Of a stretch of DNA of 42,653 bases, positions 34,720 to 42,653 are shown one piece after another. The DNA is from Duganella sp. Leaf126 (lineage in GTDB: Bacteria > Pseudomonadota > Gammaproteobacteria > Burkholderiales > Burkholderiaceae_D): positions 2,170 through 44,822 of the forward strand of contig NZ_LMNW01000006.1 in assembly GCF_001423125.1 (NCBI RefSeq), written 5' to 3'. Numbering within the stretch: position 1 is the stretch's first letter; the number at the start of each line of letters is the position of its first letter. The position numbers and the translations under genes were made by a program. Under the pieces are notes generated by a model. The model saw only the letters and a program-made list of their open reading frames with translations, was not told where the DNA came from and did no database searches.

Positions 34720-36000
34720 GTGCTTCTCGCCTTTCTGATTTTCCTTGCCACCCTGGTCCTGGTGATCTGGCAGCCGCGCGGCCTCGGCATCGGCTGGAGT
34801 GCTGCCGCTGGCGCCGCTGTCGCCCTGCTCGCCGGCGTGATCCACAGCAGCGACATCCCAGTGGTGTGGCACATCGTCTGGAACGCCACCGGCACTTTCG
34901 TGGCCGTGATCATCATCAGCCTGCTGCTGGACAAGGCCGGCTTGTTCGAATGGGCGGCCTTGCACGTGGCGCGCTGGGGCCGGGGCAGCGGCCAGCGCCT
35001 GTTCGTGCTGCTGGTGTTGCTGGGCGCGGCCGTGGCGTCGGTGTTCGCCAACGACGGCGCGGCGCTGATCCTCACGCCCATCGTTATCGCCATGCTGCGC
35101 GCCCTGAAATTTTCCGCCAGGGCCACTCTGGCGTTCGTGATGGCGGCAGGCTTCATTGCCGATACCGCCAGCCTGCCGCTGGTGGTATCGAACCTGGTCA
35201 ACATCGTCTCGGCCGACTACTTCGATATCGGCTTTGCGCGCTACGCTGCCGTAATGGCGCCAGTCAACCTGGTGGCCGTGGCCGCCACCCTGGGCGCCCT
35301 GCTGTGGTTCTTCCGCAAGGATATTCCGGCCAACTACGACCTGGCTCAACTGAAGGCGCCTGCCGAGGCCATCCACGACCGCGCCACCTTCGTCGCCGGC
35401 TGGTGGGTGCTGGCCTTGTTGCTGGCGGGGTTCTTCTGGCTCGAGTCGCTCGGGGTGCCGATCAGCGCGGTGGCGGCAGCCGGTGCAGTGTTGCTGTTGC
35501 TGGTGGCTGGCCGCGGACACCGGATTTCCACCCGCGAAGTACTGGTCAGCGCGCCGTGGCAGGTGGTGGTGTTCTCGCTCGGCATGTACCTGGTGGTGTA
35601 CGGACTGCGCAACGCCGGCCTGACCGATTACCTGACCGCCGTGCTCAACGAATGCGCCAGCTACGGCGTGTGGGGCGCCGCGTTCGGTACCGGCGTGATC
35701 ACCGCCTTGCTGTCCTCGGGCATGAACAATATGCCGACCGTGCTGATCGGCGCACTCTCGATCGATGCGACCACGGCCACCGGCGCGGTGCGCGAAGCGA
35801 TGATTTACGCCAACATCATCGGCAGCGACCTGGGACCGAAGATCACGCCAATCGGCAGCCTGGCCACGCTGCTGTGGCTGCACGTGCTGTCGAGCAAGGG
35901 CATACAGATTTCTTGGGGCTATTACTTCCGGGTCGGCATCGTGTTGACGCTGCCGGTACTACTCATCACCCTGGCCGCACTGGCTGTGCGCCTGGCTTAA
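34720..36000 (+). CDS. arsB: ArsB arsenite/antimonite efflux permease
   Basis: ArsB is an inner-membrane antiporter that expels As(III) and Sb(III). The product has 426 residues, the usual family length, with about twelve hydrophobic helices. Family blocks are [54 protein letters not shown] and [23 protein letters not shown]. Translation begins at GTG (34720) after CAGGAGC (34709-34715). It sits between two arsC genes. Confidence 0.95.
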   Translation: MLLAFLIFLATLVLVIWQPRGLGIGWSAAAGAAVALLAGVIHSSDIPVVWHIVWNATGTFVAVIIISLLLDKAGLFEWAALHVARWGRGSGQRLFVLLVLLGAAVASVFANDGAALILTPIVIAMLRALKFSARATLAFVMAAGFIADTASLPLVVSNLVNIVSADYFDIGFARYAAVMAPVNLVAVAATLGALLWFFRKDIPANYDLAQLKAPAEAIHDRATFVAGWWVLALLLAGFFWLESLGVPISAVAAAGAVLLLLVAGRGHRISTREVLVSAPWQVVVFSLGMYLVVYGLRNAGLTDYLTAVLNECASYGVWGAAFGTGVITALLSSGMNNMPTVLIGALSIDATTATGAVREAMIYANIIGSDLGPKITPIGSLATLLWLHVLSSKGIQISWGYYFRVGIVLTLPVLLITLAALAVRLA

Positions 36001-36013
36001 TGGAGAATCATTC

Positions 36014-36442
36014 ATGACTGTCACCATCTACCACAACCCCGACTGCGGCACGTCGCGCAATACACTCGCGCTGATCCGCAATGCCGGCATCGAGCCGGTC
36101 GTTATCGAATACTTGAAGCACCCGCCGAGCACCGAAAAGCTGGCCGACCTGATTCAGAAAGCGGGACTCACCGTTCACACGGCCGTTCGCCAAAAAGGCA
36201 CCCCGTATGCGGAGCTCGGTCTCGACTCCCCCGCTGTCTCCGATCAGGACTTGCTCGACGCGATGGTTGCCCACCCGATCCTGATCAACCGCCCGTTCGT
36301 GGAGACGCCGCTGGGCGTGCGCCTGTGCCGGCCATCGGAACTGGTGCTCGACCTTCTGGCGCAGCCACAACAAGGGGCGTTTGCCAAGGAAGACGGCGAA
36401 CAGGTGATTGACGCCGATGGGGAGCGCATCAAGCATGGATAA
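36014..36442 (+). CDS. arsC: Arsenate reductase, glutaredoxin-dependent type
   Basis: This is a thioredoxin-fold arsenate reductase that uses glutathione and glutaredoxin, unrelated in fold to the two upstream arsC genes. The 142-residue protein has the N-terminal active site [12 protein letters not shown] (Cys11 or nearby), [10 protein letters not shown], and the substrate-binding [17 protein letters not shown] block. Its ribosome site (GGAGAA) lies right after the arsB stop, and its end overlaps arsH by 8 bp. Confidence 0.93.
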   Translation: MTVTIYHNPDCGTSRNTLALIRNAGIEPVVIEYLKHPPSTEKLADLIQKAGLTVHTAVRQKGTPYAELGLDSPAVSDQDLLDAMVAHPILINRPFVETPLGVRLCRPSELVLDLLAQPQQGAFAKEDGEQVIDADGERIKHG

Positions 36443-37151
36443 GATCGCAGCCCTGCCCAATATCGATCCGTCGCTGCTGGACCTGCCGACCCTGGACAAG
36501 CTGGCTCAGGTCGGCGACCTGAACCACCCGCCGCGCATCCTGATGCTCTACGGCTCGTTGCGGGAGCGCTCATTCAGCCGTCTCCTCACAGAAGAAGCGG
36601 CCCGCATCCTCGAGCACTTCGGCGCCGAGGTCAGAATTTTCAATCCGATGGAATTGCCCATGGCAGGCAGCGTGCCGGAGGACCATCCGAAGGTGGTCGA
36701 GCTGCGTGAGCTATGCCTGTGGTCCGAAGGCCAAGTGTGGTGCAGCCCGGAGCGGCATGGTACCGTGACGGCCGTGATGAAAAACCAGATCGACTGGATC
36801 CCGTTGGAAATGGGCGCCATCCGCCCCAGCCAGGGCCGCACCTTGGCGGTGATGCAGGTATGCGGCGGTTCGCAGTCGTTCAACGTGGTCAACACGCTGC
36901 GCCTACTGGGCCGCTGGATGCGCATGTTCACCATCCCGAACCAGTCTTCGGTACCGATGGCTTACAAGGAGTTCGACGCGGATGGCCGCATGCGGTCCTC
37001 CGGCTATTACGAGCGGGTGGTCGACGTCATGGAAGAACTGTTCAAGATGACCTTGCTGCTGCGTGGCCGCACCGATTATCTAACCGACCGCTACAGCGAG
37101 CGCAACGAGCGGTCGATGAAGGCCATCGACCACGCTATCAAAAGAATCTGA
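36435..37151 (+). CDS. arsH: ArsH organoarsenical oxidase (NADPH-FMN reductase)
   Basis: ArsH oxidises trivalent methyl- and aromatic arsenicals to the less toxic pentavalent forms using FMN and NADPH. The 238-residue protein has the FMN site [20 protein letters not shown], the [21 protein letters not shown] block and GGSQSFN. It overlaps the upstream arsC by 8 bp, which fixes the start at 36435 (MDKIAAL). Its presence with the next gene implies defence against organoarsenicals, not only inorganic arsenic. Confidence 0.94.
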   Translation: MDKIAALPNIDPSLLDLPTLDKLAQVGDLNHPPRILMLYGSLRERSFSRLLTEEAARILEHFGAEVRIFNPMELPMAGSVPEDHPKVVELRELCLWSEGQVWCSPERHGTVTAVMKNQIDWIPLEMGAIRPSQGRTLAVMQVCGGSQSFNVVNTLRLLGRWMRMFTIPNQSSVPMAYKEFDADGRMRSSGYYERVVDVMEELFKMTLLLRGRTDYLTDRYSERNERSMKAIDHAIKRI

Positions 37152-37169
37152 CTTTATAAAGGAACCGAC

Positions 37170-37673
37170 ATGCAAATGCGCGATGCCGTAGCGGTCGATG
37201 CCCAGAAAGTAGCCGACATCTACAACCACTACATCCTCGACACGACCATCACCTTTGAAGAACTGGCGGTCACGCAAGCCGACATGGCAGGCCGCATCGC
37301 CGATGTACAAGCTGCCGGCCTGCCGTGGCTGGTGGCTGAACAGGACGGCGTAGTGCTCGGCTATGCCTACGCCACCAAATGGCGCGTGCGCCCCGCATAC
37401 CGCTTTTCTGTAGAAAGCACCGTTTACCTGGACCCAGCATTTGCAGGCCGAGGCGTGGGAAAGGCGTTGTATTCGGCGCTGTTACAACGGCTCACCGACA
37501 GTGGCTGCCACCTGGTCATCGGTGGCATTGCACTGCCCAATTCCGGCAGCGTGGCGCTGCACGAAAAACTGGGGTTCGAAAAGGTGGGCGAGTTCGCTGA
37601 AGTGGGCTTCAAGTTCGATCGCTGGATCGACGTCGGGTATTGGCAGAAGACGCTTTCTCCTAAGGCAGGCTAA
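37170..37673 (+). CDS. arsN1: ArsN1-like GNAT N-acetyltransferase
   Basis: ArsN1 acetylates the amino group of the arsenical antibiotic arsinothricin; relatives inactivate phosphinothricin. The 167-residue protein has the phosphinothricin-acetyltransferase layout: DAQKVADIYNHYI, TFEE, then VESTVYLDPAFAGRGVGKAL (acetyl-CoA loop) and ALPNSGSVALHEKLGFEKVG. It has an AAAGGAAC ribosome site and lies 18 bp after arsH, making it the last gene of the ars operon. Context is what favours ArsN1 over a plain phosphinothricin acetyltransferase. Confidence 0.85.
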   Translation: MQMRDAVAVDAQKVADIYNHYILDTTITFEELAVTQADMAGRIADVQAAGLPWLVAEQDGVVLGYAYATKWRVRPAYRFSVESTVYLDPAFAGRGVGKALYSALLQRLTDSGCHLVIGGIALPNSGSVALHEKLGFEKVGEFAEVGFKFDRWIDVGYWQKTLSPKAG

Positions 37674-37763
37674 AACAACGTCCATCTCAATTCTTCAGTG
37701 CAAATAGCCGCACAAGCATAGCCCAGCCGCAGTCGCCCATCTGTACTTGGACCACCACCGAAG

Positions 37764-38114
37764 TTAATCGCTCGGTCGGCCTTCACATTTAGCAAATAGG
37801 GCAATCGCTCGGTCACAGTACTTGCAATGTCCCTGGCAGCAGTCGTGCATCAGAAATGCTACCAGGTCGGATAGCGTCGAAAATATGACACTGTAGATGA
37901 TCGACCTGCCGTTGCGGCGACTCTCGATCAGTCCTGCGTTTTCAAGCTGACTGAGGTGAAAAGAGATCCGTGGCGACGCGGCGCCGCCCAGCTGTTCTGC
38001 GATGGCACCGGCAGCCAAACCCTCCGCGCCAGCGACGACGAGTAAGCGAATGATGCGCAAACGGGTCTCCTGGGAGATCGCGGCAAAACTGTCCAGCGCT
38101 TGCTTTTCTTTCAT
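37764..38114 (-). CDS. Second ArsR-family metal(loid) repressor, cysteine-rich C-terminus
   Basis: This is a winged-helix repressor of the ArsR/SmtB family with 116 residues. The core motifs are SQETRLRIIRLLV and PRISFHLSQLENAGLI. The tail holds Cys92, Cys93, Cys97, Cys100 and Cys110 (DCCQGHCKYC), more cysteines than the repressor at 33296, so the sensed ion may differ (As, Sb or a soft divalent metal such as Pb). It is divergent from the ACR3-like/FTR1 operon and convergent with the ars operon. A palindromic site in the shared promoter is its probable operator. Confidence 0.9.
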   Translation of the reverse strand: MKEKQALDSFAAISQETRLRIIRLLVVAGAEGLAAGAIAEQLGGAASPRISFHLSQLENAGLIESRRNGRSIIYSVIFSTLSDLVAFLMHDCCQGHCKYCDRAIALFAKCEGRPSD

Positions 38115-38163
38115 TGTTCAAAATCCTTTGGTGCTATCAGTGGTATACATCAGCACAGATACA

Positions 38164-38176
38164 AATCATTCTCATC
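38164..38176. promoter_or_regulatory. Fur-box-like half site
   Basis: AAATCATTCTCAT (minus strand ATGAGAATGATTT) agrees with the ATGAGAATGATT half of typical betaproteobacterial Fur boxes; the second half is poor. It lies directly upstream of the promoter for the iron-permease-containing operon. Confidence 0.35.
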
Positions 38177-38181
38177 TCAAT

Positions 38182-38210
38182 TGATCAATAACTATTGAAG
38201 TGTTATTATA
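38182..38210 (+). promoter_or_regulatory. Promoter with overlapping ArsR-type operator
   Basis: TTGATC (38182-38187) and TATTAT (38205-38210) are 17 bp apart. The perfect palindrome TCAATA-AC-TATTGA (38186-38199) fills the spacer, so a bound repressor would block RNA polymerase. It lies between the divergent ArsR (38114) and the ACR3-like gene (38349). Confidence 0.7.
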
Positions 38211-38348
38211 AGCCAACTGCTCCAACGATAGCAGCGACAGTGTTTGCCGCACCGGCAGCACCATCCTCAACTTGCGCTAGCCGTTCGACTGTCACTGGTT
38301 CCTTGTACATGCGCGTGCCGGGCGGATAGCCCCTCACAGACTCCGATC

Positions 38349-39317
38349 ATGAGCCGGATACGCGAAACACTAGAACAACGCCAAGTCATTATTTATTTTT
38401 GTTCCATTGTGCTTGCAGCAGTGATTGCTACCCTGGTACCTGGTACGGGCGCACTCGAGGCCGTGATTAATCCAGCGCTGGCACTGATGCTGTTTGTCAC
38501 CTTTCTGCAGGTGCCACTTGCTGACCTGCGCCGCGCCCTCACCCGCGTTCGCTTCCTTGGCGCGTTATTGGTCACCAATTTTATGGTCGTGCCATTGCTG
38601 GTAGGTGTCCTGGTTCAGTTGCTGCCGCAGGATCCCATGATCAGGCTCGGCCTGCTAATGGTCCTGCTGACACCCTGTATCGATTACGTGGTGACGTTCG
38701 CCCACCTCGGCCGCGCGGATGCCAAGTTGCTGCTCGCAGCAACGCCAGCGCTGCTCGTCGCGCAAATGATACTGCTGCCACTTTACTTGCGTAGCTTTCT
38801 CGGCGACGAAGCCGCCAGTCTGGTGCATCTGGGTCCGTTCTTCGACGCCTTTGTCTGGCTGATCGCAGTCCCGCTGGTGACCGCTGCCGCCGTCCAACTG
38901 TGGGCGGCCCGCAGTCCGGCGGGGAGCCGCAGCGCGGCGATGCTGGGGGTTCTGCCAGTTCCCGCCACTGCACTGGTGCTGTTTATCGTGGTTGCTGCGA
39001 TGTTCCCGCAACTGGGGATGGCTACCGACGCCGCGCTCCGCGTTGCCCCTGTCTACATTGCCTTCGCAGTCGCCGCGCCGCTCCTTGGCTGGGCGGTGGC
39101 GCGCGCGTTCGGTCTTGACGCTCCCGCAGGTAGGGCCGTGGCATTCAGTGCCGGAACCCGCAATTCGCTCGTGATATTGCCACTTGCCCTTGCGGTGCCA
39201 GCTGCCGTCCCGGTGCTGCCGGCCATCATTATCACGCAAACGATTGTCGAGTTGGTCAGTTCGCTGATCTACATTCGTATGATTCCAAAGCTCGGAGGCA
39301 ACCAGAATGTTCAGTAA
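38349..39317 (+). CDS. ACR3/BASS-like metalloid transporter
   Basis: This is a membrane transporter of the bile-acid/arsenite (BART) superfamily, with 322 residues and about ten helices. The motif LLTPCIDYVVTFAHLGRAD places a single Cys in the middle helix, as in arsenite carriers related to ACR3, and ends with the discontinuous-helix block FSAGTRNSLVILPLAL typical of the superfamily. It is not a canonical ACR3, which carries longer N-terminal motifs. The start at 38349 (MSRIRETLE) was chosen because the upstream in-frame extension is not membrane-like. It overlaps the next gene by 11 bp. Export of As(III)/Sb(III) is likely; other anions are possible. Confidence 0.8.
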   Translation: MSRIRETLEQRQVIIYFCSIVLAAVIATLVPGTGALEAVINPALALMLFVTFLQVPLADLRRALTRVRFLGALLVTNFMVVPLLVGVLVQLLPQDPMIRLGLLMVLLTPCIDYVVTFAHLGRADAKLLLAATPALLVAQMILLPLYLRSFLGDEAASLVHLGPFFDAFVWLIAVPLVTAAAVQLWAARSPAGSRSAAMLGVLPVPATALVLFIVVAAMFPQLGMATDAALRVAPVYIAFAVAAPLLGWAVARAFGLDAPAGRAVAFSAGTRNSLVILPLALAVPAAVPVLPAIIITQTIVELVSSLIYIRMIPKLGGNQNVQ

Positions 39318-41250
39318 AGTACGGTTTTACAAGATTTTAAGAGTAATTTTCGCCGCCACACTACTCGTAGCAGGTTCTGTCGCCACCCAGCCGGCAACGC
39401 CAGCGGACGCCAAGCAGCTGTGGCAGCTGATCGATTATGTAGCGGTAGACTACGGCGGTGCGGTTGCCAACGGTGCCGTCGTTAGCGATGCTGAATATGC
39501 GGAAATGCTTGATTTCACCGAGAACGCCGGCAAGCAAGTGCAACTGCTGCCTGCTCACGCCGGCCGAACCGGCATCTCGGCGGCCATCGACGAGCTACGC
39601 GCGGCAGTCGTCCGCAAGGCAGATGCAGCCGAGGTCGCACAGCTGGCGCATCACGCCAATGGCCTCCTGCTGCTTTCCTACCCGATTCCGGTCGCCCCTA
39701 AGTCGATTCCTGATCTTGGGCGTGGACGTACCCTGTACCTCGCGCAATGCGCCTCCTGCCACGGCGCGTCCGGCGGCGGAGACGGCCCAATGGCCGCCAG
39801 CCTGGAACCACCTCCCATAGCATTCACGGACGCAGAGCGTGCCCGCTCCCGCAGCGTAATGGCCTTATTCCAGATCATTTCACAGGGGGTCGCAGGAACC
39901 TCGATGGCGAGCTTTGAGACGCTGCCGGAGGATGACCGCTGGGCGCTGGCCTTTTACGTCGGCTCCATTGCCTACGATACCGACATGCGTCAGCGCGGCG
40001 ATCAGTTATGGAAGGCGTCCGGCGGCGCAGTGAAGGGCCACTTCCCGGACCTGGCTGCGGTGACGACGATCACGGAAGCACTCGCTGCTCAAACCTTGCC
40101 GAAGGATACCGCCCGTGACATCACCGCTTATCTTCGAAGCCATCCTGGTGTCGTGGACGCGGGCAAGCACTCCGGCGTGCCCCTGGCGCGCCAGCGACTG
40201 CAGGAAAGCCTCGCTGCATTGCGCGAGGGCGACAAGCCCACGGCAACCCGGCTGGCTTTATCTGCCTACCTCGATGGCTTCGAACCGATTGAACCAATCG
40301 TTGGTGCGCGCGATAAATCACTGCTTGTTGCCGTCGAGGGCGCAATGCTCAATTACCGGTCCATGATCGTGAGCGGATCGGCCGAGCAGGCGCAAGCCGC
40401 AGCAGACGAGCTGACCCGCCTGTTTTCCAGGGTAGAAGTCCTGATGAACGATGCCAAGGCGGATCCCACGACGACCTTCCTTGGCGCGCTGGCGATCCTG
40501 CTGCGCGAAGGCGTGGAGGCGCTGTTGATCGTGATCGGCATGATTGCCTTGCTGAAAAAAGCAGGCCGTCCCGATGCATTGCGGCCCGTGCATGTGGGCT
40601 GGATCAGTGCCCTGTTTGCAGGAGGACTCACCTGGGTCGTCGCCACGTTTTTCATTGAAATCAGCGGCGCCAGCCGCGAAGTCACGGAGGGCTTGGGCTC
40701 GGTGCTGGCGGCGGTAGTCCTGCTGAGCGTTGGCCTGTGGATGCACCAAAAAAGCAGTGCCGGCCGCTGGCAGGACTACCTGAGCGGCAAGCTGTCCGCT
40801 GCCATGACGCGTAAATCAGCCGGCGCACTTTTTGCACTGTCATTTATCGCGGTGTATCGCGAGGTCTTTGAAACGGTGCTGTTCTACTCTGCGCTGGCGG
40901 CCGAAGGAAATGGCAATGCACTCGCTGCCGGCTTCCTTACTGCACTAATACTTCTGGCGTTGATCGCATTTGGATTGTTGCGCACCAGTGCACGCATGCC
41001 GATTGGTAAGTTCTTCTCGTTCACGTCGATCCTGGTAGCTGTTCTGGCGATTGTCCTGATCGGCAAGGGTGTGTCGGCATTGCAGGAGGCCGGATGGATA
41101 AGCGCCAACCTGGTTAACGGACCGCGCGTTGACTGGCTCGGGCTCTATCCGACATTGGAGACGGTAGCGGCGCAGGTCGTTGTGGCGATGGCAGCCTTCG
41201 GTGGATTTGGCTTTAACTGGTTGACTGCGCGTAGACATTCAAAAGAGTAA
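39307..41250 (+). CDS. Cytochrome c-FTR1 iron/lead permease fusion (PbrT-like)
   Basis: This protein joins an N-terminal periplasmic cytochrome c domain to a C-terminal FTR1 metal permease. The 647 residues begin with a signal anchor. The haem site CASCH is at 148-152, and Met200 (GTSMASF) is a likely axial ligand. About seven membrane helices follow residue 390, with the two REGLE-type metal sites REGVE (400-404) and REVFE (518-522). Similar fusions include the Pb(II) uptake protein PbrT of Cupriavidus. FTR1 systems oxidise Fe(II) for import, here probably via the fused cytochrome. It overlaps the transporter gene by 11 bp, so the two are translationally coupled. Confidence 0.9.
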   Translation: MFSKVRFYKILRVIFAATLLVAGSVATQPATPADAKQLWQLIDYVAVDYGGAVANGAVVSDAEYAEMLDFTENAGKQVQLLPAHAGRTGISAAIDELRAAVVRKADAAEVAQLAHHANGLLLLSYPIPVAPKSIPDLGRGRTLYLAQCASCHGASGGGDGPMAASLEPPPIAFTDAERARSRSVMALFQIISQGVAGTSMASFETLPEDDRWALAFYVGSIAYDTDMRQRGDQLWKASGGAVKGHFPDLAAVTTITEALAAQTLPKDTARDITAYLRSHPGVVDAGKHSGVPLARQRLQESLAALREGDKPTATRLALSAYLDGFEPIEPIVGARDKSLLVAVEGAMLNYRSMIVSGSAEQAQAAADELTRLFSRVEVLMNDAKADPTTTFLGALAILLREGVEALLIVIGMIALLKKAGRPDALRPVHVGWISALFAGGLTWVVATFFIEISGASREVTEGLGSVLAAVVLLSVGLWMHQKSSAGRWQDYLSGKLSAAMTRKSAGALFALSFIAVYREVFETVLFYSALAAEGNGNALAAGFLTALILLALIAFGLLRTSARMPIGKFFSFTSILVAVLAIVLIGKGVSALQEAGWISANLVNGPRVDWLGLYPTLETVAAQVVVAMAAFGGFGFNWLTARRHSKE

Positions 41251-41518
41251 CCGGAATTGCACGTCAAGTTTGCGAATGTCGTGCGCTTCGACGAGGCAAT
41301 CTCGACGCTCACGACCCGGTGCGGGCTTACGGCCATGTCCCTGAGCGTGCGGGGTTACGTCGTCAACCGCGAGCGCCTGCAATGCCCGACGCGCAGGATA
41401 TCCCTGCCCGCGCGTCAACACGGCACCGTGGGATCAGGTGTCAATCAGGACAGAACAAGTTCGGGATGCCAGTTCGAGCTCTTTATACTCCGAGCGATCA
41501 GAGGTTGTGATGGCAAAT

Positions 41519-41902
41519 TCATTTGCCCCAGTTGTCCCCGTGCGACTGGACTGCTCGTTCGAGCGCCACGGTCAATATACTGACCATGGCGAGCTTGTTA
41601 TCTATGCTGCCCTGAGCATGAAGTGTCAGGACGAATTGCTCAAGCGGCACGGCCAGCGTGTGGGGCAATTCGAGCTCTACAGCCAAGTTCCCACACTGTT
41701 CAAGCGAATTCGAATACTCCTTTCGAACAGACTCCACCGCCAGAAATACACGTTGCCTGGTAACGCCATGCTCGACAGCGACCTCAGCCAAGCCTCTCCG
41801 CTCAACCAGAATGCCGGAAGCCATGGCAGTTGCGGCCGGCCCCAACCGGGTTCGCGACGCGATACGCGCAAAGTCACTGGCCGAAAGGCGAACTAGCTTC
41901 AT
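41519..41902 (-). CDS. KorA/TrfB-like DNA-binding regulator
   Basis: TrfB/KorA proteins are helix-turn-helix repressors best known from IncP plasmids. Translation from 41902 (AGGAG just upstream) begins [20 protein letters not shown]. The HTH block [25 protein letters not shown] matches the KorA pattern. The remaining 60 residues are not recognised. The gene is 127 residues long. Its presence suggests integrative-conjugative or plasmid backbone at the right edge of the island. The 268 bp between it and the FTR1 gene show no gene I can support. Confidence 0.72.
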   Translation of the reverse strand: MKLVRLSASDFARIASRTRLGPAATAMASGILVERRGLAEVAVEHGVTRQRVFLAVESVRKEYSNSLEQCGNLAVELELPHTLAVPLEQFVLTLHAQGSIDNKLAMVSILTVALERAVQSHGDNWGK

Positions 41903-41965
41903 GTCTTGCTCCTGACAGGGTTTATGGAATGCCGCCGACTGCATCAGGGTGGGGCATTCGCGCGC

Positions 41966-41979
41966 CGTACAAACGTACG
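41966..41979. promoter_or_regulatory. Perfect inverted repeat upstream of the KorA-like gene
   Basis: CGTAC-AAAC-GTACG lies 64 bp before the KorA-like start and could be its autoregulatory operator. A second inverted repeat, ACGGC-TGCAC-GCCGT, is at 42008-42022. Confidence 0.45.
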
Positions 41980-42035
41980 CACAAAGGAGCCGTAACCTGT
42001 CATGCCGACGGCTGCACGCCGTTATATCAAACCAG

Positions 42036-42653
42036 CTACGCGCCCAAGCTTTTTTGCAACTCCGCAGCAAACGTCGCCATCCTGATCGGCTTATCGCGCC
42101 AGTGCACGTCGAGCTGTCTGATCGCGCGCGCCGCTTCGGCTTCATCAATATGTCCGCTGGTGACTTTCCCGCTGAGGACGTAGATCGGCACGCCGTTAGT
42201 CTCAGCCAATCGGATTTTTTTGATTAGTGATTCCGACGTCCGCTCGCCGAGTATCCAATCCATGACATAGCCATCGTACTCGCGTTCCTCCATTGACCGC
42301 TCAAGCGATGCCAGGTCATAGAAAGGAACGGCACGCAAGCCGCTATCGTTCAGGTAATCGCACAGGCTATCGGCAAAGCCGTGTTCATCGTCAACGATCG
42401 CCACCGTCGGCGCGAATGGGTGCTCGACAACGATTTCCAGCTTGTTGGCCCGGTAGCGCGGCACATCGTCGGGACACCTGGAACTTTCGATCACTGCCCA
42501 CCCGTCGCCCTCCCCGATCACGACGAAGTCGACCTTAGCACTGGTGCTCAGTTGCTCGCCGATCCACACCAGGCAGGGATACCGCGCACCATCGGCACCC
42601 ATCGTCAGCGTCGCCCGTGAGGCGTCGGTCGCATGACCACCGCCCCCCCCCCC
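42036..42653 (-). CDS. Receiver-domain protein (5' end outside window)
   Basis: The C-terminal 120 residues form a response-regulator receiver: acidic pair in VAIVDDEH, phospho-acceptor Asp in [10 protein letters not shown], Ser in YVLSGKV and Lys in RDKPIR. No output domain follows. About 70 upstream residues ([26 protein letters not shown]) are of unknown type. The frame remains open to the window edge. ATG at 42602 is possible but has no ribosome site, so the gene is probably truncated. It lies 133 bp upstream of the KorA-like gene on the same strand. Confidence 0.75.
   Translation of the reverse strand, partial: GGGGGGHATDASRATLTMGADGARYPCLVWIGEQLSTSAKVDFVVIGEGDGWAVIESSRCPDDVPRYRANKLEIVVEHPFAPTVAIVDDEHGFADSLCDYLNDSGLRAVPFYDLASLERSMEEREYDGYVMDWILGERTSESLIKKIRLAETNGVPIYVLSGKVTSGHIDEAEAARAIRQLDVHWRDKPIRMATFAAELQKSLGA
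42643..42653. other. 11-C homopolymer at the window edge
   Basis: The sequence ends in a run of eleven C residues inside the receiver-protein frame. No other run of this length occurs in the window. It may be a contig-end artefact; if so the upstream frame of that gene is unreliable. Confidence 0.6.

Noticed and set aside
34705..35883. 392-codon minus-strand frame opposite arsB
   Set aside because: Shadow of arsB; rich in Gln/His with no membrane segments.
1..42653. CRISPR arrays, rRNA genes, transposases and integrases
   Set aside because: No regularly spaced identical repeats, no rRNA-like sequence, and no transposase or integrase motifs were seen. Only a tRNA 3' fragment is present.

Overview
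The window looks like chromosome of a GC-rich betaproteobacterium, most probably an Oxalobacteraceae member (Massilia, Duganella or Janthinobacterium type). The clues are a filamentous-haemagglutinin exoprotein with an ESPR-type extended signal peptide, beta-proteobacterial CzcCBA and ars gene styles, and uniformly GC-rich codon use. This assignment is from gene style only. No rRNA, complete tRNA or CRISPR array was seen.

Left part, 1-24.7 kb (accessory but chromosome-like). A two-partner secretion locus reads leftwards: a TpsB transporter gene carrying an apparent one-base frameshift, then a giant TpsA adhesin (over 2,450 codons, running off the left edge) that contains four long repeats of about 960 bp. 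Divergent from it is a tripartite RND efflux operon with an unusual order: outer-membrane factor, MipA/OmpV, adaptor, RND pump. It is followed, convergently, by an FAD monooxygenase and a two-component system, then a membrane PAS-GGDEF-EAL protein whose PAS looks like a LOV domain without its photoactive cysteine. Next is a compact cytochrome P450 fused translationally (ATGA) to a small ABM-fold monooxygenase and divergent from an ArsR-like regulator.

Boundary, 24.9-26.3 kb. An AT-richer DUF1349 lipid/carbohydrate-type secreted protein is followed by a gene-poor stretch. This stretch holds a strong terminator and a 15-bp fragment matching the 3' end of a tRNA-Ser, the classic footprint of an integrative element attachment site. 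The orientation predicts that the element lies to the right and that the intact tRNA is beyond the right edge.

Right part, 26.3-42.65 kb (metal and metalloid resistance island). A CadR/PbrR-like MerR regulator and a textbook MerR-type promoter control CDF-czcC-czcB-czcA (divalent cation efflux). Then comes an ars operon: arsR, a frameshifted arsC, a second thioredoxin-type arsC, arsB, a glutaredoxin-type arsC, arsH and an arsN1-like acetyltransferase. This gives export of arsenite, reduction of arsenate and likely detoxification of organoarsenicals. A second, divergent module has a cysteine-rich ArsR, an ACR3/BASS-like transporter and a cytochrome c-FTR1 fusion (PbrT-like). Its promoter carries a palindromic operator and a Fur-box-like half site. 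The right edge has a KorA/TrfB-like regulator and a truncated receiver protein, which resemble plasmid or ICE backbone genes.

Two independent one-C deletions break otherwise intact genes, and the last bases are an 11-C run. Both facts suggest homopolymer errors in the assembly as an alternative to real pseudogenes. The best candidates for new biology are the ArsR/ACR3-like/cytochrome c-FTR1 operon and the ArsR/compact P450/ABM module.
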